A stretch of DNA of 64,000 nt, taken from positions 6,750,001 to 6,814,000 of the forward strand of contig NC_052678.1 in the NCBI RefSeq assembly GCF_016802725.1, in the 5' to 3' direction. The notes under the pieces are model-generated. The model was not told the origin of the DNA. It was given only the letters and a program-made list of their open reading frames with translations, and did not search any database. The position numbers and the translations under genes were made by a program. This document shows, piece by piece, positions 62,216 to 64,000 of the stretch; the stretch's first letter is position 1, and each line of letters starts with the position of its first letter. This DNA comes from Solenopsis invicta. Taxonomy: Eukaryota > Arthropoda > Insecta > Hymenoptera > Formicidae.

Positions 62216-64000
62216 ATTCAATATTTATGCATATCTATTCGAATGGAATCTTCTCGCGAGTTCTCACGTGCCCGCAATGTTACACTCCACTGGACGGATT
62301 AATTGAAATAATCTCGACTATGGTCCGGAAAAAAAAACGCAAAGTACATCGTATAAATATAGAATACACGCGCTTTGACCGCATAGTCGCGTGCTAACGT
62401 TGGGTTATCGATAAAAGTCTCGTTTCTACGTTCGATCGTTGTATTCTTACACAGTACGAAGCTTAGTTCTTTCGACCCTTTATAGTAATGGATTTTTTTT
62501 TTTGTTTAATTTTACGATGGATGTTATGATAAAATTCAAGGGTTTGCGTCGGTGTCTGAAAATTGAACAATATGTGCATCGAAAACTGATTGCCACGAAA
62601 CTATGTATATAATTATTGCCATCTTGTACTAATATTGTGCGATATTGCAATGAGACATTCTTTCGAAGAATTTGCTTACGAAAGAATCAAGAGAAAGTGC
62701 GACTTGCATGGCTGATTACGTACTCAAGTTTCAAATACGATTTCTGCGTATGGCATATTTCGGCTGGAGCTGATCGAATCAATTGTCGATTGATTAAGCA
62801 TCAAGTGCAATTATCTTAAATAAAACAATGAAATGTTGGAAAAGAAAGATCTGAGCAACGTGATTTTTATGCAATTTCTGTATCTTCCAATCTTCGTGCG
62901 TCCAATGCCAACGTGAGTATCTACTGTTCGAGTAACACGTATTCATAATAAGAAAATTTCAAATATCAAATTATGCTTGTTTCATCATTTGCGATTTCTG
63001 CTTTAATCGTGATCGTCGCAGCCGAACATGACAACAGCTTTTACCTCGCTCTACTGTTGTCTTTCATTGTGATAACGTAATCCTCCATTGCAATTAATTG
63101 CAAATGAACGAGGAACTACTCAGTAATTGTGGTAATCAAAATTCGCTGCTATTGTTCTTAATTATGACTCGAAGGTAAAATTCCGTCAACGATATATAAA
63201 AACGATAAAGCAGTAATTACGTTCACCGATATTATTTAATCTTTATTACGTGTCGTTCGTATAATCGGCTGTATTACTGCAAGACGGCAAAAGCAAATAC
63301 AACTTTCTACTCTCATAGAACGCTATAAATAACGCGAAATTACGTTCACTTAAAAACCATAAAGTAAATGCTACCGTTTTTCTAAGTTCGCGCTACAAAT
63401 CGTGGAATCTTCCGTCGTTTTCTCTGCTTTCTTCTTTCCATTGTTATTTACACGTTTCGCGGAGTGCAACTCGCATATTTCATAGGCAAAACCTACTATG
63501 CTCAATTATGTAGTCCGTCAATCGATTTACAACACTACAATTTATCAGTTAAGTGCCACATAATTTTTGTTATTTTTTTTATTTTTTTATTTATTTGATT
63601 ATTTAACACGTATTTTGATATTAGAATTATGTATTATTTATTTTCTAATTCTCTTATGAAGATTTAAGTAGAATTGTACACGTCAAAGGGTATAGCGTAA
63701 TAAAGAGAGTGATGTTGGGGCCCCGTGCGTAATCAATCGTTATATTGGGCAAAATATCCACCCAGATAAAAGAAAATGTGCTAAGTTTCATTTCAAAAGA
63801 TCCTCACAATTCCGTAGCGTAATTTTTTTATTTGAGACTGCTGTCACCAATTGTCATGTCCGAATGAGTGGTATGCCCAAAAACATAAAACAACTTTTGT
63901 TAAGAATAAAAAAAAGGGGAGGGAGAGTTGGAAGTCGTTGATAATTGATAAGAGATGAAGTAGACGAATTATTATTTATTTTTAATAGAGGTTCGTAGAA

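Larger units (their letters stand above)
58302..64000 (+). other. AT-rich presumptive first intron
   Basis: No coding exon with a recognisable domain was found in 5.7 kb. Small duplications are listed separately. Short open frames at 60220, 60459, 62167 and 62616 have no known motif. Confidence 0.45.

Overview
This is 64 kb of AT-rich eukaryotic nuclear DNA, almost certainly from an insect and probably an ant or related hymenopteran. The reasons are small exons with GT-AG introns, a TATA plus TCAGT-type initiator, islands of CpG in an AT-rich background, TTAGG-like motifs, and a dense mix of insect mobile elements (mariner, hAT-like and DUF4817-type elements, a Penelope-like remnant, many foldback MITEs). 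No prokaryotic gene or operon is present. Exon models were read by eye from splice sites, reading phase and family motifs; family assignments are from memory and were not searched.

Layout. 1-29: end of a palindromic transposon cut by the window edge. 1.33-1.58 kb: a good core promoter and first exon, possibly the 5' UTR exon of the gene at 7.64-9.45 kb. That gene is a complete three-exon ELO-family fatty-acid elongase (325 aa), close to the ELOVL1/7 type. 11.5-11.8 kb: a possible orphan terminal exon. 13.83-14.54 kb (minus strand): three phase-matched exons of a protein resembling the DBD-A OB fold of replication protein A 70, without its N-terminal part. 16.5-16.9 kb: a decayed GIY-YIG region of a Penelope-like retroelement. 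17.9-18.1 kb: a foldback element. 19.15-21.45 kb: a 2.3-kb palindromic transposon whose arms each hold two tandem units and a CA/CGTG microsatellite. 23-25.4 kb: CpG-rich blocks, a foldback element and a TA-flanked MITE.

The dominant structure is a giant inverted repeat. The left arm (about 27.2-39.66 kb) and right arm (about 41.88-54.34 kb) are near-identical mirror images around a spacer of about 2.1 kb. Each arm carries a copy of a cis-prenyltransferase gene (DHDDS type), hAT-like elements, a 41-bp tandem array, divergent DUF4817 remnants and an internally deleted mariner. Only the right-hand gene copy continues through its 3' exons. The left copy is cut in exon 4 and fused to half of a MITE whose full copy lies at 56.06-56.29 kb. 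The inner ends of the arms run into a short, visibly diverged inverted repeat, as expected if an older small inverted repeat seeded a fold-back duplication. An assembly artefact must be excluded.

54.7-56.3 kb holds a second, mariner-free copy of the repeat that the arm mariner entered; it serves as the empty site. 56.6-58.3 kb is a GC-rich CpG island ending in a probable first coding exon (ATG at 58286, hydrophobic start, GTGAGT donor) of a gene that runs out of the window. 58.3-64 kb is its AT-rich first intron, with local duplications.
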